Of a DNA stretch of 64,000 bases, positions 34,101 through 44,480 are shown in pieces; positions within the stretch are counted from its first letter, which is position 1, and every line of letters starts with the position of its first letter. The translations under genes were made by a program, and so were the position numbers. Under the pieces are notes generated by a model, which made no database searches, had not been told where the DNA came from, and saw only the letters and a program-made list of their open reading frames with translations. The stretch comes from Cunninghamia lanceolata (lineage: Eukaryota; Streptophyta; Pinopsida; Cupressales; Cupressaceae). The DNA is taken from contig BSBN01001017.1 in the NCBI GenBank assembly GCA_027924645.1, forward strand, positions 8,706,501-8,770,500, read 5' to 3'.

Positions 34101-37100
34101 AAAAATGTCTGCACTGAAGAGCTGGATCAGCAAGGGTTATGGACCATGTTTTTTGATGGAGCTTGTGCAAAAGAAGGCTCTGGAGCTGGAGTTGTTTTCC
34201 TGTCTCCAACTGGTAAGCTCCTCAAGTCCTCTTTCTTGCTGAGGTTTGATTGCACAAACAATATTGCAGAATATGAGGCTTTACTTTTAGGCCTGAATAT
34301 TGCTCTCAAACATGGAATTAAAATATTAAGAGTATTTGGAGACTCTGAGCTGATTGTATCCCAAATCAGAAATAAGTATGCTGCAAAGAATAAAAGACTG
34401 AAACAATACAAGCATGCTGTTTGGGATACTATTGAGTTATTTGATGCATTTTCAATTGGCTGGGTAGAAAGGTCAAAAAATGTTATGGCTGATTTCTTAG
34501 CCAATGTTGCAATAAGGCCAGATGACATCACTCTGTCAGGTGTCACAGATGTAGAAGTTAAAATTAGGCCTGCCATACCAGAAAACATATGCAGTTGGCA
34601 AGTTTTTAATGATGATAGGGATTTGCTGAAATTTTTGCACTGCATAGATGAGTATGAGAACCAACAGATTGATTTCCAAGCTTTTGTAGAAACTGTAGAT
34701 GGAAAAGAGACTCTTGTAGGGAAGGAGATCATCCAGTTGAAGACTAACAAGATCCCTAGAGGGTTAGTGGCTTTGGAAAGAGCCTTTGACAGTAGAGACA
34801 AAATGGTCACAAGGACATCCCCCACAAATAAGGAGGATTTAGAAGAAATAAATTTGGGGACATCTCAGGCCCCTCAGAAGGTATATATTGGCAAACAGCT
34901 CAAACCACACATAAGAAGTATGCTGATTGCATTGCTAAAAAGGTATAAACATGTTTTTGCTTGGTCATATGAGGACCTAAAAGCTTATAGAGAAGACTTA
35001 TTCCAGCATGAGATCCCACTGAAGCCTGAAGCTAAGCCATTTAGACAGAGGCAAAGGCCTATAAATCCTACCTTAGCTCCCAAGATGCAGGAAGAACTCA
35101 AAAGGCTCAGGGATGCTGGAATAATTGTGCCCATCAGACATTCAACTTGGGTGTCTAACCTTGTCCCAGTCAGGAAAAAGAATGGTGATATTAGGCTTTG
35201 TGTGGATTTCAGGAACTTGAATGTATCCTCTTTGAAGGATAACTATCCATTGCCTAATATGGAAGCTATGTTGCAGAAAGTGACTGGTTGTGAACTCCTA
35301 TCCATGATGGATGGATTTTCAGGATATAACCAGGTGAAGGTAAAAGAATCAGAACAGTATAAGACTGCCTTTACCACTCCATGGGGAACGTATGTGTATG
35401 TTAGAATGCCATTTGGACTAACAAATGCAGGTGCTACATTTCAAAGAGCAATGGATGTTGCTTTTGCAGGGCTGATTGATTCAATCCTGGCAGTATATCA
35501 GGATGACCTGACTGCCTACTCAAAGAAAGAGGAGCAGCATTGTATGCATCTGGAGCAGATCTTCATAAGAGCACTAGAATATGGTATTTCTCTAAACCCA
35601 AAGAAGTGTGCCTTTGGAGTAGTTGAAGGAAAGCTTCTGGGACACATTGTTTCCAAGGATGGAGTCAGGATAGATCCAGACAGAGTGGCAGCCATTGACA
35701 GGATCCAAATGCCAAAAACTGTGAAAGGAGTTCAGTCCTTCTTTGGACAGGTAAACTTTGTCAGAAGATTTGTTCCCAACTTTGCAGAGATCACAAGGAA
35801 CATCTCCAAGATGATGAAGAAGGATGCAACCGTCAACTGGGAAAGGGAAGCAACAGAATCATTTCAGAATATCAAAGAGGCAATAAAGATGGCCCCTGTT
35901 CTAAAATCTCCTGATTTTTCTAGGCCATTCCAGGTGTTCTCATTTGCTTCCTTTCATACTGTAGCTGCATGTTTGTTACAGAAAAATGAAGATGGTTTTG
36001 AACAGCCCATTGCTTTCTTCAGTATGTCCCTGCAGGCCTCTGAGTTGAAATATGACATTATGGAGAAGCAGGCATATGCACTTGTTAGAGCCATTAAAAG
36101 TTTCAGACCATACTTGGTAGGGTCACATATAATTGCATATGTACCTCATGCTGCAGTCAAAGACATATTCACTCAGCAGGAGGTGACTGGAAGAAGGTGC
36201 AGATGGATAAACAAACTGCAGGAATTCAACATAGACATACAAGTTACTAAGTTGATAAGGGGACAAGGATTAGCCAAGATGATGGCACAGTCAAACTTGG
36301 AAGCATGCCAAGTTAATGCAGTCCAAGATGAGAATGTAAGTGCATCAGGATCTGAATGGTACAAGGATATTGTCTATTATTTGCAAAATCTGAATTGTCC
36401 CTCCCATTTCAGTGACAATCAAAAGAGGACTCTGAAGCTACATGCAATCAGGTATGTCATTGTTCAAGGTGAGTTGTACTGGAAGAATCCTGATGGTGTG
36501 CTGCTGAGATGTGTGGATAAGAATATGGCTAACAATATTTTGATTGACATGCATAAAGGATTATGTGGTGGCCATTATACTGCCCAAACAACAGCTCATA
36601 AAATTCTCAGGGCAGGATATTGGTGGCCCACTCTCTTTTCAGATGCACAGAGGTTAGTAAGAAAATGTGACCCTTGCCAGAGATTCTCAGGAAAGCTAAA
36701 ATATCATGGTGCTTTACCCCTCAGAACTGCATCTGTGGATGCTCCATTCCAGCAATGGGGAATTGATTTTATAGGGGAAATTGCAGACAAATCAAGTGGG
36801 GGACACAGTTGGATTTTGGTGGCAACTGACTACTTTACCAAATGGATTGAGGCCATTCCAACTAAAAGAGCTACAAGTAAGGTGGTGACAGACTTCATAC
36901 TAGAGAACATCATCATCAGGTTTGGAGTACCATCTAAAATAATCACTGATAATGCTATGTGCTTCAGATCAGGTGAGTTTGTTGATTTTTGCAACAGGTA
37001 TGGGATTAGCCTGTCATATACATCACCATATCACCCACAAGGAAATGGTCAAGCAGAATCAAGCAATAGGAGCATCATGAAAATTGTCAAGAGGATACTG

Positions 37101-37613
37101 GACAAGAACAAGAGAGCTTGGGACTCAAAGTTGAATTTAGCAGTATGGGCTGACAGAGTGACTGTGAAAAGGGCTATTGGGAAGTCACCTTTTGAGCTAG
37201 TATATGGTGCATCAGCTAGACTGCCCATAAACAATCTCCTACCAGTTTATAGATTCATTCAAGAGTATGATGAGGACGTTGAAGATCCCATGACAGAAAG
37301 GGTGAATCAGCTGGTTGCATTGGATGAAGACAGAAGGAGAGCCCACCAGATCAATCTCAAAAGACAACAAGGGATGAAATATCAGTTTGACAGGAGAACT
37401 ACAAAAAGAAAGTTTCAGGTTAATGATCTGGTGCTTATTTGGAATGCTAAAGATCAGGAAAAGGGTAAACATGGCAAATTTCAGCCCTTATGGATGGGCC
37501 CATATCAGGTTTGCAATACTCATGGGGAGGATTCTTATTTCCTCCAGGCCCTAGATGGTGAAATTCTGGAATTGCCTGTGCATGGCCAATTCCTTAAGTT
37601 CTATTTTACATGA
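31158..37613 (+). CDS. TE-B Gag-Pol polyprotein, intact (2151 aa)
   Basis: One ORF encodes the whole retrotransposon machinery, cut by its own protease inside particles. Order with approximate residues: charged N-terminus with a His-rich patch; Gag capsid 235-410 (LQVPKFSGNN, EWYRNLP); zinc-knuckle-like CIICQMPHSQSQC near 525 (CX2CX3HX4C, one residue short); protease with DSGASTNVMP, Asp 838; archaeal-type RNase H 996-1125 with FFDGACA (Asp 1000), NNIAEYEALLLG, GDSELI and VMADFLAN; reverse transcriptase about 1285-1500 with active site YQDD at 1447; RNase H remnant near 1592 with SFAS in place of TDAS; integrase with HHCC finger 1798-1842, core Asp about 1870 (GIDFIG), Asp about 1930 (ITDNA) and Glu about 1966 (QAESSN), and a GPYQV module near the end. 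The start at 31158 is the first ATG of the frame shortly after the primer site. No stop or frameshift is present. Confidence 0.96.
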   Translation: MQGRRSQQTPLFEELPLTKRMMYRRKGTVSASHESSPRKSDDVQDNPRPSGQHAPYFSSAEADIQGAYERQQGGGMRMRSEVFQERPFLDPSERFEEAESLRDDEDDDPNGMRPSTSRPKDEQLDEEIKSLRAELEYLQAMKIRDDIQQKVQALRTAQNNSVPTLENANMQRHQQRYDMHHQHHDDRQNVNDARIPLNNAGNQNANRNINVNQPNRQPMQLDRFRQLVFDGIPGYPNPIDKHLRLQVPKFSGNNTVSGEDHLKAFQNVMDNFEVEHEDVFMKSFMQSLIDEAREWYRNLPDRSISSWDDFKRMFKEQYGDKTDPSFFVNEFTSITKGSNEQVADFNARFTKVLNKLPHHMRPNEPMCIILYINAFDAKTAYGLRDKGPATLREAFRIAVNIENNRKASGKTNRRDDVKILQNPNKPQNTQGSTSAPEDKIDKLANVVKDLSYRLARSEKGMGPDRQIHQRQEKRPSLHDMPYNTNWHDGKPVYPRNNTSQRAQHAKETPDPLKKTINIADDAPWCIICQMPHSQSQCMIAQSLYDNATSCNECNEPHHVQDDDVNMMSIGNGYTLYGADEKTHDQVQACQQSPYDEDHEDNYVYAQNSHNFLSSLHRPSDEEIRAFTAAAVAQVKSNYNLRGKNQVGSPHQPEDISAGQQMHGHKGTEPQKRQWVNNKQNFRYRTGHDFQGPENKTPQAEDQSRGSQDRNDDQGTMRMKAKSAQDKSKIVEQATTAVQNCAPFDIAQILSQVKVSVPLMELMKVEEIKNRTISLISGVPFQAKQNDQTQGEKQVMCNEEDETPEVYLGMTMTKCPSQVEPFYVSLVINGKIIRNCMLDSGASTNVMPLAIMRQTGLKIDKACGKCYAMDAREVPVIGIMKDVDFKLAAFPEKKYKMNITVVDIKPQYGMLLSRRWAALIGGSMQLDLSYAMIPMNGRDVKLIREQRSSETVEDQEANEQVCFVDTDCDNFRVVSDDAEDEKKNVCTEELDQQGLWTMFFDGACAKEGSGAGVVFLSPTGKLLKSSFLLRFDCTNNIAEYEALLLGLNIALKHGIKILRVFGDSELIVSQIRNKYAAKNKRLKQYKHAVWDTIELFDAFSIGWVERSKNVMADFLANVAIRPDDITLSGVTDVEVKIRPAIPENICSWQVFNDDRDLLKFLHCIDEYENQQIDFQAFVETVDGKETLVGKEIIQLKTNKIPRGLVALERAFDSRDKMVTRTSPTNKEDLEEINLGTSQAPQKVYIGKQLKPHIRSMLIALLKRYKHVFAWSYEDLKAYREDLFQHEIPLKPEAKPFRQRQRPINPTLAPKMQEELKRLRDAGIIVPIRHSTWVSNLVPVRKKNGDIRLCVDFRNLNVSSLKDNYPLPNMEAMLQKVTGCELLSMMDGFSGYNQVKVKESEQYKTAFTTPWGTYVYVRMPFGLTNAGATFQRAMDVAFAGLIDSILAVYQDDLTAYSKKEEQHCMHLEQIFIRALEYGISLNPKKCAFGVVEGKLLGHIVSKDGVRIDPDRVAAIDRIQMPKTVKGVQSFFGQVNFVRRFVPNFAEITRNISKMMKKDATVNWEREATESFQNIKEAIKMAPVLKSPDFSRPFQVFSFASFHTVAACLLQKNEDGFEQPIAFFSMSLQASELKYDIMEKQAYALVRAIKSFRPYLVGSHIIAYVPHAAVKDIFTQQEVTGRRCRWINKLQEFNIDIQVTKLIRGQGLAKMMAQSNLEACQVNAVQDENVSASGSEWYKDIVYYLQNLNCPSHFSDNQKRTLKLHAIRYVIVQGELYWKNPDGVLLRCVDKNMANNILIDMHKGLCGGHYTAQTTAHKILRAGYWWPTLFSDAQRLVRKCDPCQRFSGKLKYHGALPLRTASVDAPFQQWGIDFIGEIADKSSGGHSWILVATDYFTKWIEAIPTKRATSKVVTDFILENIIIRFGVPSKIITDNAMCFRSGEFVDFCNRYGISLSYTSPYHPQGNGQAESSNRSIMKIVKRILDKNKRAWDSKLNLAVWADRVTVKRAIGKSPFELVYGASARLPINNLLPVYRFIQEYDEDVEDPMTERVNQLVALDEDRRRAHQINLKRQQGMKYQFDRRTTKRKFQVNDLVLIWNAKDQEKGKHGKFQPLWMGPYQVCNTHGEDSYFLQALDGEILELPVHGQFLKFYFT

Positions 37614-37742
37614 ATATTTGGTTGCTGTGCACATTTGTAAAATATGTATGTAGTGTAAATGCCTTGTGCAGCTCGCGTTTTTTGGCTTTTTGTCAGGTCT
37701 GCCCGGAGATCTGGTTCTCGCTGCAGGTTTTCACCTGCACGT
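37614..37742. other. TE-B region between pol and the 3' LTR
   Basis: About 130 bp, non-coding. There is no purine-rich tract next to the LTR. Confidence 0.6.
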
Positions 37743-37758
37743 CCCCATTCGGAGCCAC
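37743..37758 (+). promoter_or_regulatory. Primer-site complement in place of a polypurine tract (TE-B)
   Basis: CCCCATTCGGAGCCAC abuts the 3' LTR. The reverse complement of the primer site is CCCCAGCGGAGTCGCCAA: shared CCCCA, GGAG and CCA with one base added and three lost, the same change pattern as TE-A. Confidence 0.6.
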
Positions 37759-40466
37759 TGTTGACACTCATTTTGACCAGGGGTTGATTTGTCATGATCA
37801 GGAGGTTTCTTCATTTGAAGCCTTTATCTTCTTGCCCATTTTTTCTAAGTGTTGGACCTCCTCAGCATTTTTCAACTGCAGCATCATGTTTTCCTGAGGA
37901 GGAGGTCATCATCATCATCTTGTCTTCGATGGTCTGCATCATCATGTTCTTCGTCAACTGGGTTTTTCAACGTCATCATCATATTTCAACTGTCGGGTGA
38001 TGTTCGGGTTTTATCCTGATGATGCTGACGAGCTACAGTGCGCCCTGATCTGCTTGCGAGGGTGATGTTTCAAAGTCTCCAGTGATCTTCCATTTATCAC
38101 CTTGCGCGAGCATGATGATGATGTTGCTTATTCTTTGAATTGCTCGACCTAACTTGTTTTTTCCTAAGGGTCGTGTTCATCATCATCATATTTCCAGTTA
38201 TCATCCTGCTGCTTGTGGAGGTCATCATATTTTCTGCCTTCATGATATTTCGCCGGGGTGATATTTTTATCATCGGGTGATCTTGGTTAACATCATCCTG
38301 ATGATGTTGTTGAAGAGTTGTAATTGCGACCCGATATTCACTAGGGTCATCATATTTTGGAACGTCAGGATGATCTTAGTCAATATCATCCTGATGATGT
38401 TGTATCACTTCCTTTTCTTTGTTTCTCATCCTGATGATGCTGACGTCATCCGTATATCAGGGTGATATTTTTCTTTCTGCCTATCTGCATCATGATATTT
38501 GCGAAGGAGGGGGTGATATTTTCATATCACCCGGATATATGTTTGTTCGAACATCATGATGATGTTGAGGAGATATCCGCCTGCTAGTTTCGCGTGTTAT
38601 CTATTGAGGGTGATCTTTTCAAGCAGCATCATCATATTCAGTTTTCGCCCCGATCTTACAGAGGAGCTACAGTGCAACCTGATATTTGAACATCATCAGG
38701 ATATTTCCAAATATCCGGTTGTCTTCCGAATATCATGATGATGTAAATATGATGATGACATCATCAAGGTCCGCGGGGGTCATATCTCTAACACTGATCA
38801 TCTTGAAGAGACCTCCTGATATTTGCAAACATGATGATGACGTCATCCGGATGTGAGGAGGTGCGCAGTAGGCGGATATGATGATGACGTCAGCAGGATA
38901 TGATGATGACGTCATCATATTGTTCATCGGCCAGACTTTTGTTATAAGCTCAGCAGGAGGATGTTCCTCCGAAGGATCAGGTTGTGCCGATTATCATGAA
39001 GGTTATATTTCAAATATCATGATGACGTCAGGGTGATATTTCGAACAACAGGATATCATGCTGCTGGAGGATGATGATGATGAAGTCTTATACTAGTGTC
39101 GTCAGGAGCAAAAGTACCGACATGATATATGCTCATGACCTAGTATATAAAGTGCAAAGGAAGTTGCTGCGGGGTGCATGTGGGATAATGTGATCCTGCA
39201 TATTCGAAATATCATGATGATGAGTCTCGGCGGGAAATGGTTGCGACTGCAGATTTGATGATTTTCCCGAGGCCGCGGGTTGGTGCGCCATTAATGGCGA
39301 TTGTTGCAGAGGTATGGGCGATGGCGTGGGTCGATCTTGTACCCGACTGGAGGTGTCAATCAGCGGGCAGGAGCGCAGGGCTCGAGAAATCTTCCTGTCT
39401 CCTCCCCCACCTGCTGCATTCAAGTTTGGGCGCCAATCCAGTTGTGTTTGAGCGCCATTTCCATGATGCTGTGTATCTGGCGAAATTCTGGTCAACATTG
39501 TAATTAATTGCTGAGCACCTACCTGGCTGTTATAAGCAGGTGGTCTTGCTCATTTGAGAGGTTGTTGAAAGTTGATGATTCTGGCTCTGTAACGCATAAC
39601 AAGCTGATCTGGTTGCTCTGTACAGCTTACCTGTGAGTTTATGTATCTCCTGTTGTTTGTTTTTGGCATGAACCCACTGACTTCATGATTAAGTTTATAT
39701 GAGAAATGCTGTTTGGCATGTGTTGTGTTAATTCTGTCTCCAGTATTGCATGTATTCTTCTTCTGAATCTGGATGTTTAGTAATGTTTAGATTCTGGAGC
39801 ATAGAATTCCTATGTTGACTGTCTGATCTTTTAACTTCTACTCAAGGGGTAGATTAAACTGTTTTCAGGTTGAACATTGGGAAGGGTATACTGCAGTAGG
39901 GATACCATAAGTAGAGATAACCTAACACTTTGTATTGGGAGATGCCTGTAAGGCAGGTATCACATAGATCCCCTTGAAATCCAGTTTTAGTTGTTTATGC
40001 TGATCATTCACAGGTGTATGTCTATTGACTCCAGGCCCTGGATAGGCACCAATCAGGCTTTGTTTTGTGTTATAACCATACCCAGCTTTGCATCCACACT
40101 TAAACTCCAAAGCAAAATCTAAAACCAACATTAGGACATTAGAGTTAGTTTAGGAACCTCAGTCCTCTGTCTGCAACTGCAAATAGGCCCAAAGCTAGCC
40201 CCTTTGCCCTTATCTTTCAGTTTTGGTCTACTTACAGGAGGACTATCTGCTTTCTGTCAGCATCCCAGCCTTGTATGCATATCCTCATGGATGTTGAGTA
40301 GGGAATACCCCCCTAGGTCTTGCAGAGCCTGAAGAAGAAGAGGAGATAAAATATAGAGTCTATCTCCTACACTGTTGACCCCCTGGCCCAGAGATCCTGT
40401 TGATCACTGATGGCTACCTTGTAGGGAAATCTGGGAATAAGCATCCAGTCTGGGAAAAAGTCAACA
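37759..40466 (+). repeat. 3' LTR of TE-B
   Basis: Complete, 2708 bp, TGTTGACACTC to GTCAACA, near-identical to 26824-29532. The TATA box is at 39144-39152. It is followed by target copy GGTCT and the TE-A gag. Confidence 0.95.
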
Positions 40467-40471
40467 GGTCT
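40467..40471. repeat. Target-site duplication of TE-B, right copy (GGTCT)
   Basis: It matches 26819-26823. Confidence 0.92.
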
Positions 40472-41336
40472 TTTAGTAGTAGGGATTTTGTTCACAATTC
40501 TGTTAAATTTAGTCACGATTTCCCTCAGGTTCATGAATCTCTTTCTTAAGCTGAGTCAGTTGTGCAAGGAGGTAATGCTCGTCCTCTGCACTTTTGAACC
40601 TATTTTCAAAAGCAGTCTTCATGTCATTCCAATTTGAAATTAAGGAATTAGTTAGGTGGTAGAACCATTGTGCCACAGTGTCAGTCAAAGTCTGCACAAA
40701 GAGCCTTATGGCAACATCTTGGTGTTGTACACCTAACACACTACATGCTGCTGCAAAGGCACACAAATGTTCTTCTGGTGATTGTTTGCCGTCTCCATTG
40801 AACCTAGGCAAATTTTCTCTTGCATTTTTAGGTAGAGGATTTAGGTTAGCCCCTAGGTTCAAAGGCCCTATGGCTTCTCCCCAAGGTTGGGCCATGGGTA
40901 GAAAATTTATAGCTAAGGGGATAATAGTGCCTGAAAGAGTTAAAGCTTGATATACAGGGGAAGTAGAAGGCTTAGGGGGGCTAGGGGGTCTACTTCTAGC
41001 TCTTCTTGCATGAGTAGGGATATAAGGAAAATTAAGGCTTTGTAGTGCTTCAAAGGTAGAATCTTCAACTCCCTCTCTCCTCAAAGACCTGGTATACGGT
41101 CTAGAATCCAGCTTAAAATGTTGTGGCTGAATAGGCAGTTATTAATTTCTATGTTGTTCTTGATTTCTTTGCGCTTCAAGGACTTGATTTCTTCCTACAT
41201 TTCGTGCCTGCCTTCTTCTCTGCCTAAGTAACAACAATCTTAGGTTATCGGCCAATTCCTCTTCTTGTTCTAATACTCTACTTGCTCTTATGTAATCTTC
41301 ACTATTCCAATGAGTACGCCAAGCAAGGGTATTCAA
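40467..41336 (-). pseudogene. TE-A gag, N-terminal part
   Basis: The piece 41336-41142 has a basic stretch LLLLRQRRRQARNVGRNQ and ends in a stop; the next (41084-40509, 191 residues) holds the capsid domain LPRFNGDGKQSPEEHL...AQWFYHLTNSLISNWNDMK. Near 40520 the frame shifts: the family sequence goes on as REIVTKFNRIVNKIPTTKRP in another frame, up to the TE-B target site, and resumes at 26823 with SGKNQKCFF. It is close to the primer-binding site, as gag should be. It is broken by one stop and one frameshift. Confidence 0.85.
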
Positions 41337-41467
41337 CTAGCCAATAATGTCTTCCTGCTCGTCTTGAAATCCAAGATTGGGTTGTAGAACAGGAATTATG
41401 TTTTCATGTGGAAGCACCATTGTTGCTTCATATTCAGGTGACCAATCTTTTAATTAATGATTTTAAT

Positions 41468-41485
41468 CCCCAGTAGAGTTGCCAA
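41468..41485 (-). promoter_or_regulatory. Primer-binding site of TE-A
   Basis: The - strand reads TTGGCAACTCTACTGGGG, four bases from the LTR end, equal in spacing and similar in sequence to TE-B. It fixes the orientation of TE-A as minus. Confidence 0.8.
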
Positions 41486-42055
41486 AAACTGTTGGCTAAC
41501 AGATTTGTCTTTATTCTGAAAATGGTTTATTTTGACTCTATACCCCTCTTTGAAGAACAAACGAATTAGGCAACAAATGGGTGAACTTTTTAAATTAGTT
41601 CCCCTCTGAATTTAGGTACAGCTCCCTTTAAGATTTTCAATGAATTTAATCTATTCAACTATCCAAATGCACTTTTAACCAGAAAATGCTTAAGGCAAAC
41701 TGACATTCATACATAACTATATTATGAATGCGGTAAATTTATGCACTAACAGTGTGTAATAGAATGCACAGATTCTACTTTTGATACATTCAAATACATG
41801 AACACATACATATGAATTTACTGAACCAATAAATAATAGAACACATATGACAAATTATCCAATAAAAGAGCAATTACCAGATGAAAGGAGATTTCACACA
41901 GAAAATCTAACTCCAAACACTCAGACGCACAGATCCAAGTAAGCAGTAATTGTTTCTTCTTCTCATTCACAGATGAAAAATTTCTCAAACAATTATCACA
42001 TAATGTAAAACCATAAAACGGTTTAGCTGAAATTCCCCTCCTTTCCTTTTCCTAA

Positions 42056-42070
42056 CTTTTTTATATATAT
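42056..42070 (-). promoter_or_regulatory. TATA box in the TE-A 5' LTR
   Basis: ATATATATAAAAAAG on the - strand, conserved with 18966-18979. It is placed to drive the full-length RNA. Confidence 0.6.
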
Positions 42071-42213
42071 CCTCCCAAGATTTTAAAAACCTATATATAT
42101 GAATGTCTTAATCATGTGTTCGAGTAAATCAAACCCAGATTTAACATAACTCTAACCCGTACGGGATTTAGTTTATAACAACTGATTTTAAAGAAAATAA
42201 CATAAAAGAGGAA

Positions 42214-43735
42214 CTAAAATAAAGAAAATGAGCCAATGAGATCATGACTGGGACAACGGATTTGCATCTCTAGATTTGTTATCAATGGCCTAGGAAGCAC
42301 GTTGGGTCTTCCACTCCTGAAAGCTGCAACGAACTCCTGAATCTTCGGGAAGTTGGGAATACCTATATGTTTCATTCTTGACTTCCAAACTTCCTTTTCC
42401 CTTCGCATTTTCCCAAATTTTTCTTTGTGTTCTAGAAGTGCATCGATGCAGAGGTAAAGTAGTGACTCAACTTTAGAAATCTGAGAGAAATCCTCAATTA
42501 AAATATTATCATTTTCTTTAACGAAGCTGATTTTATCTTTGAAAGATTGGACCACTGCATAGACATCTTCCACTGGTTTTCCATCATCTTTTATGTATTT
42601 AACATCAATACATTGCAAGTCATGTTGCAACGATTGGGTAAATTCTATTATCTCCTTAATTAGCTTTGTAAGTTCAAAGTGTCCTTGCCAGGATATTATT
42701 CACATATAGTAAATCTTCATCAAAACCAGTCAGGCTTTTTTCTGTCAAAAACTTCACCAGCCCATATTTCTGAACTTCATCTATTTGGTTTATTACATTC
42801 ACCCACTTACCTTCATCATTCACCCAAACAACAACCTGTACTTTAAGATCCTCAATGGTGGCAGGAGTCAGATCATATATGCTCTTGAGTTCACGAATGT
42901 ATTCAGTTCCTTTCTGCTCAATGCTATCCAACTAACTGTCAAATGTTTTTGTCACCATTTTGCTTCTATGAACTTGATCCAATAACTTCTGGTTAACAGG
43001 TGATTTTGGGTCAAAAGACAGGGAGAGCTATGAGATCGACTGCGGGTTAGGGTTGTGAATAGTATCAATGTACTCTGCCATTAAACACAGAGTTTGCTTC
43101 AACTCCCTCTTGTCCTTTTCATCTTTCCAGGTTTGACTAACCATCCTCTTAGTAGATGCTTCAAGGTGGTGGACATCTGCAGCTCTAGAAGCAGCACCGA
43201 GATCCACTCTCTCCATAGTGAAATCATGCACAGTTGGATCTTGAACTTCTTCCTCAGTCACTGGCTTATCTATTTCAGCACTCTATTTACCAGTGTTTGG
43301 ATCAATATTTATTCTGGATGTCGTCTTGAGTTTCTTAGACTTGGGGGTTTTCCCCAAACATTTACTTACCATGAGACAACAAAAGGAACTATTTTTTTTC
43401 TTGTCAGAGGTAGAACTCTCTAGCCACTTTGGTGCAGGGGCTGAGGTTGTCTTCTTAGGTTTTAATCCATTAGAGGATACATTTGAAATCATCAATATTT
43501 CAGGGGTCTCTAGAATGGCCCCTGATTGTGGCCCGGTGTGAACTTCCTCTAAATTCAAATCAACAACTATTGTTTTAGAAACCTGTTTCTTTCTTTTCCC
43601 TTTACTCCTCAACCTGGTAACATGAGAGGGTAAAATATCTGTGAGGACTCTTCTGGACCTCTTAGTGGTAGGGCTTCTTTCAGTTGATGGCTTGGAAGCA
43701 CCTTCAAGATATCTGAATTCACTATGAAATTTGAG
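42214..43735 (-). pseudogene. U3 accessory ORF of TE-A, 5' LTR copy
   Basis: Partner of 19163-20700. Open blocks are 43612-43283, 43261-43028, 42931-42674 and 42630-42214. Here the N-terminal junction is in frame (CCLMVSKCLGK), showing that the shift at about 20300 in the other LTR is secondary. Stops here are TAG where the other copy has TGG (TGNW, DSWLD) or CAG (SQLSLS). A deletion near 42695 removes the segment KKNIEWRNSISRQGRF. Each copy is broken at different sites, so the ORF was probably open when TE-A inserted. The upstream frame extends to LLLKFHSEFRYLEGASKP near 43735. An ATG further up (MPLLTKNK, near 43825) could be an earlier exon or start. Confidence 0.68.
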
Positions 43736-44084
43736 TAATAAGAACCTTATACTTCCTACATTATTCTCCTCTGCATTGCACAGTTTGTTTACTTGCTGAA
43801 TCTAGCTTGTTCTTAGTTAACAATGGCATTAACCAGATTGAATAATTATCACTCAGAGCAATACGTGCTGGAAATATTTGAAAAGACATAAATTCTAACC
43901 TCTTCATTAATAGCAAGTATTATTCACGTGCCATCATGATGTATAATGATTATCCGTAACCTCCGCCAAATTAGAACTCTTGGTTTCATAATGAGTCTCT
44001 GACATATTTTCCTCCAGCTTTCCTGCTAAATTTGACTTAGAAAGCTGTGGGAATAAATGAGGCCAAAATCACCAAATCTTTGAA

Positions 44085-44480
44085 CTATTGAACCATTGAA
44101 CCTTTAAGATGTGGTTCAATGCAGTGGTTCGACCATACCAATTGGATCATATAGATGAGCAAAGGGTTCACTTACGGAAATATAGAACTTAAGCTCATGA
44201 ACCATTGAACTTATTAAGATATGGTTCAATACGAAGGTTCAAAGACGCAAGGGTTACTTAGACCAACAGAAAGTTACATGGCTTTGGCAAAAGGCTTCCA
44301 ACTATGAGACAGTGAACTATTGAACTTCACTATAGAGTATGAGTGGATGGATCAATGATACATTATTTACGCAAGGTAACTGCAAGACATGACTTGTTAG
44401 AAGGAAATGAACATTGAACCTTAGGCCATTGAACTTATTGAAGTTTTAACAAAAGGGTTCAAGTTCAAAGGTTCAAACCT
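44085..44480. repeat. Cluster of TTGAAC/GTTCAA motifs in the TE-A 5' LTR
   Basis: Same cluster as at 21030-21450, with a few units lost. Confidence 0.7.

Larger units (their letters stand above)
26824..40466 (+). mobile_element. TE-B: young Tat-like Ty3/gypsy retrotransposon, rearranged 5' end
   Basis: It is inserted in the gag of TE-A with GGTCT target duplication. The right LTR (37759-40466, 2708 bp) and left LTR (26824-29532, 2709 bp) are almost identical: I counted under ten differences by eye, so insertion is recent. The left side is abnormal: full LTR, 837 bp of duplicated TE-A gag (29533-30369), two extra T bases, the last 668 bp of a second LTR (30372-31039), then primer site and interior. 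Gag-Pol is one intact ORF. The PBS-adjacent LTR lacks its promoter, so transcription would have to start in the outer LTR and read through TE-A DNA. Confidence 0.95.

Noticed and set aside
33752..34825. Long - strand ORFs (up to 232 residues) inside 31158-37613
   Set aside because: Antisense shadows of the intact Gag-Pol ORF; no motif.
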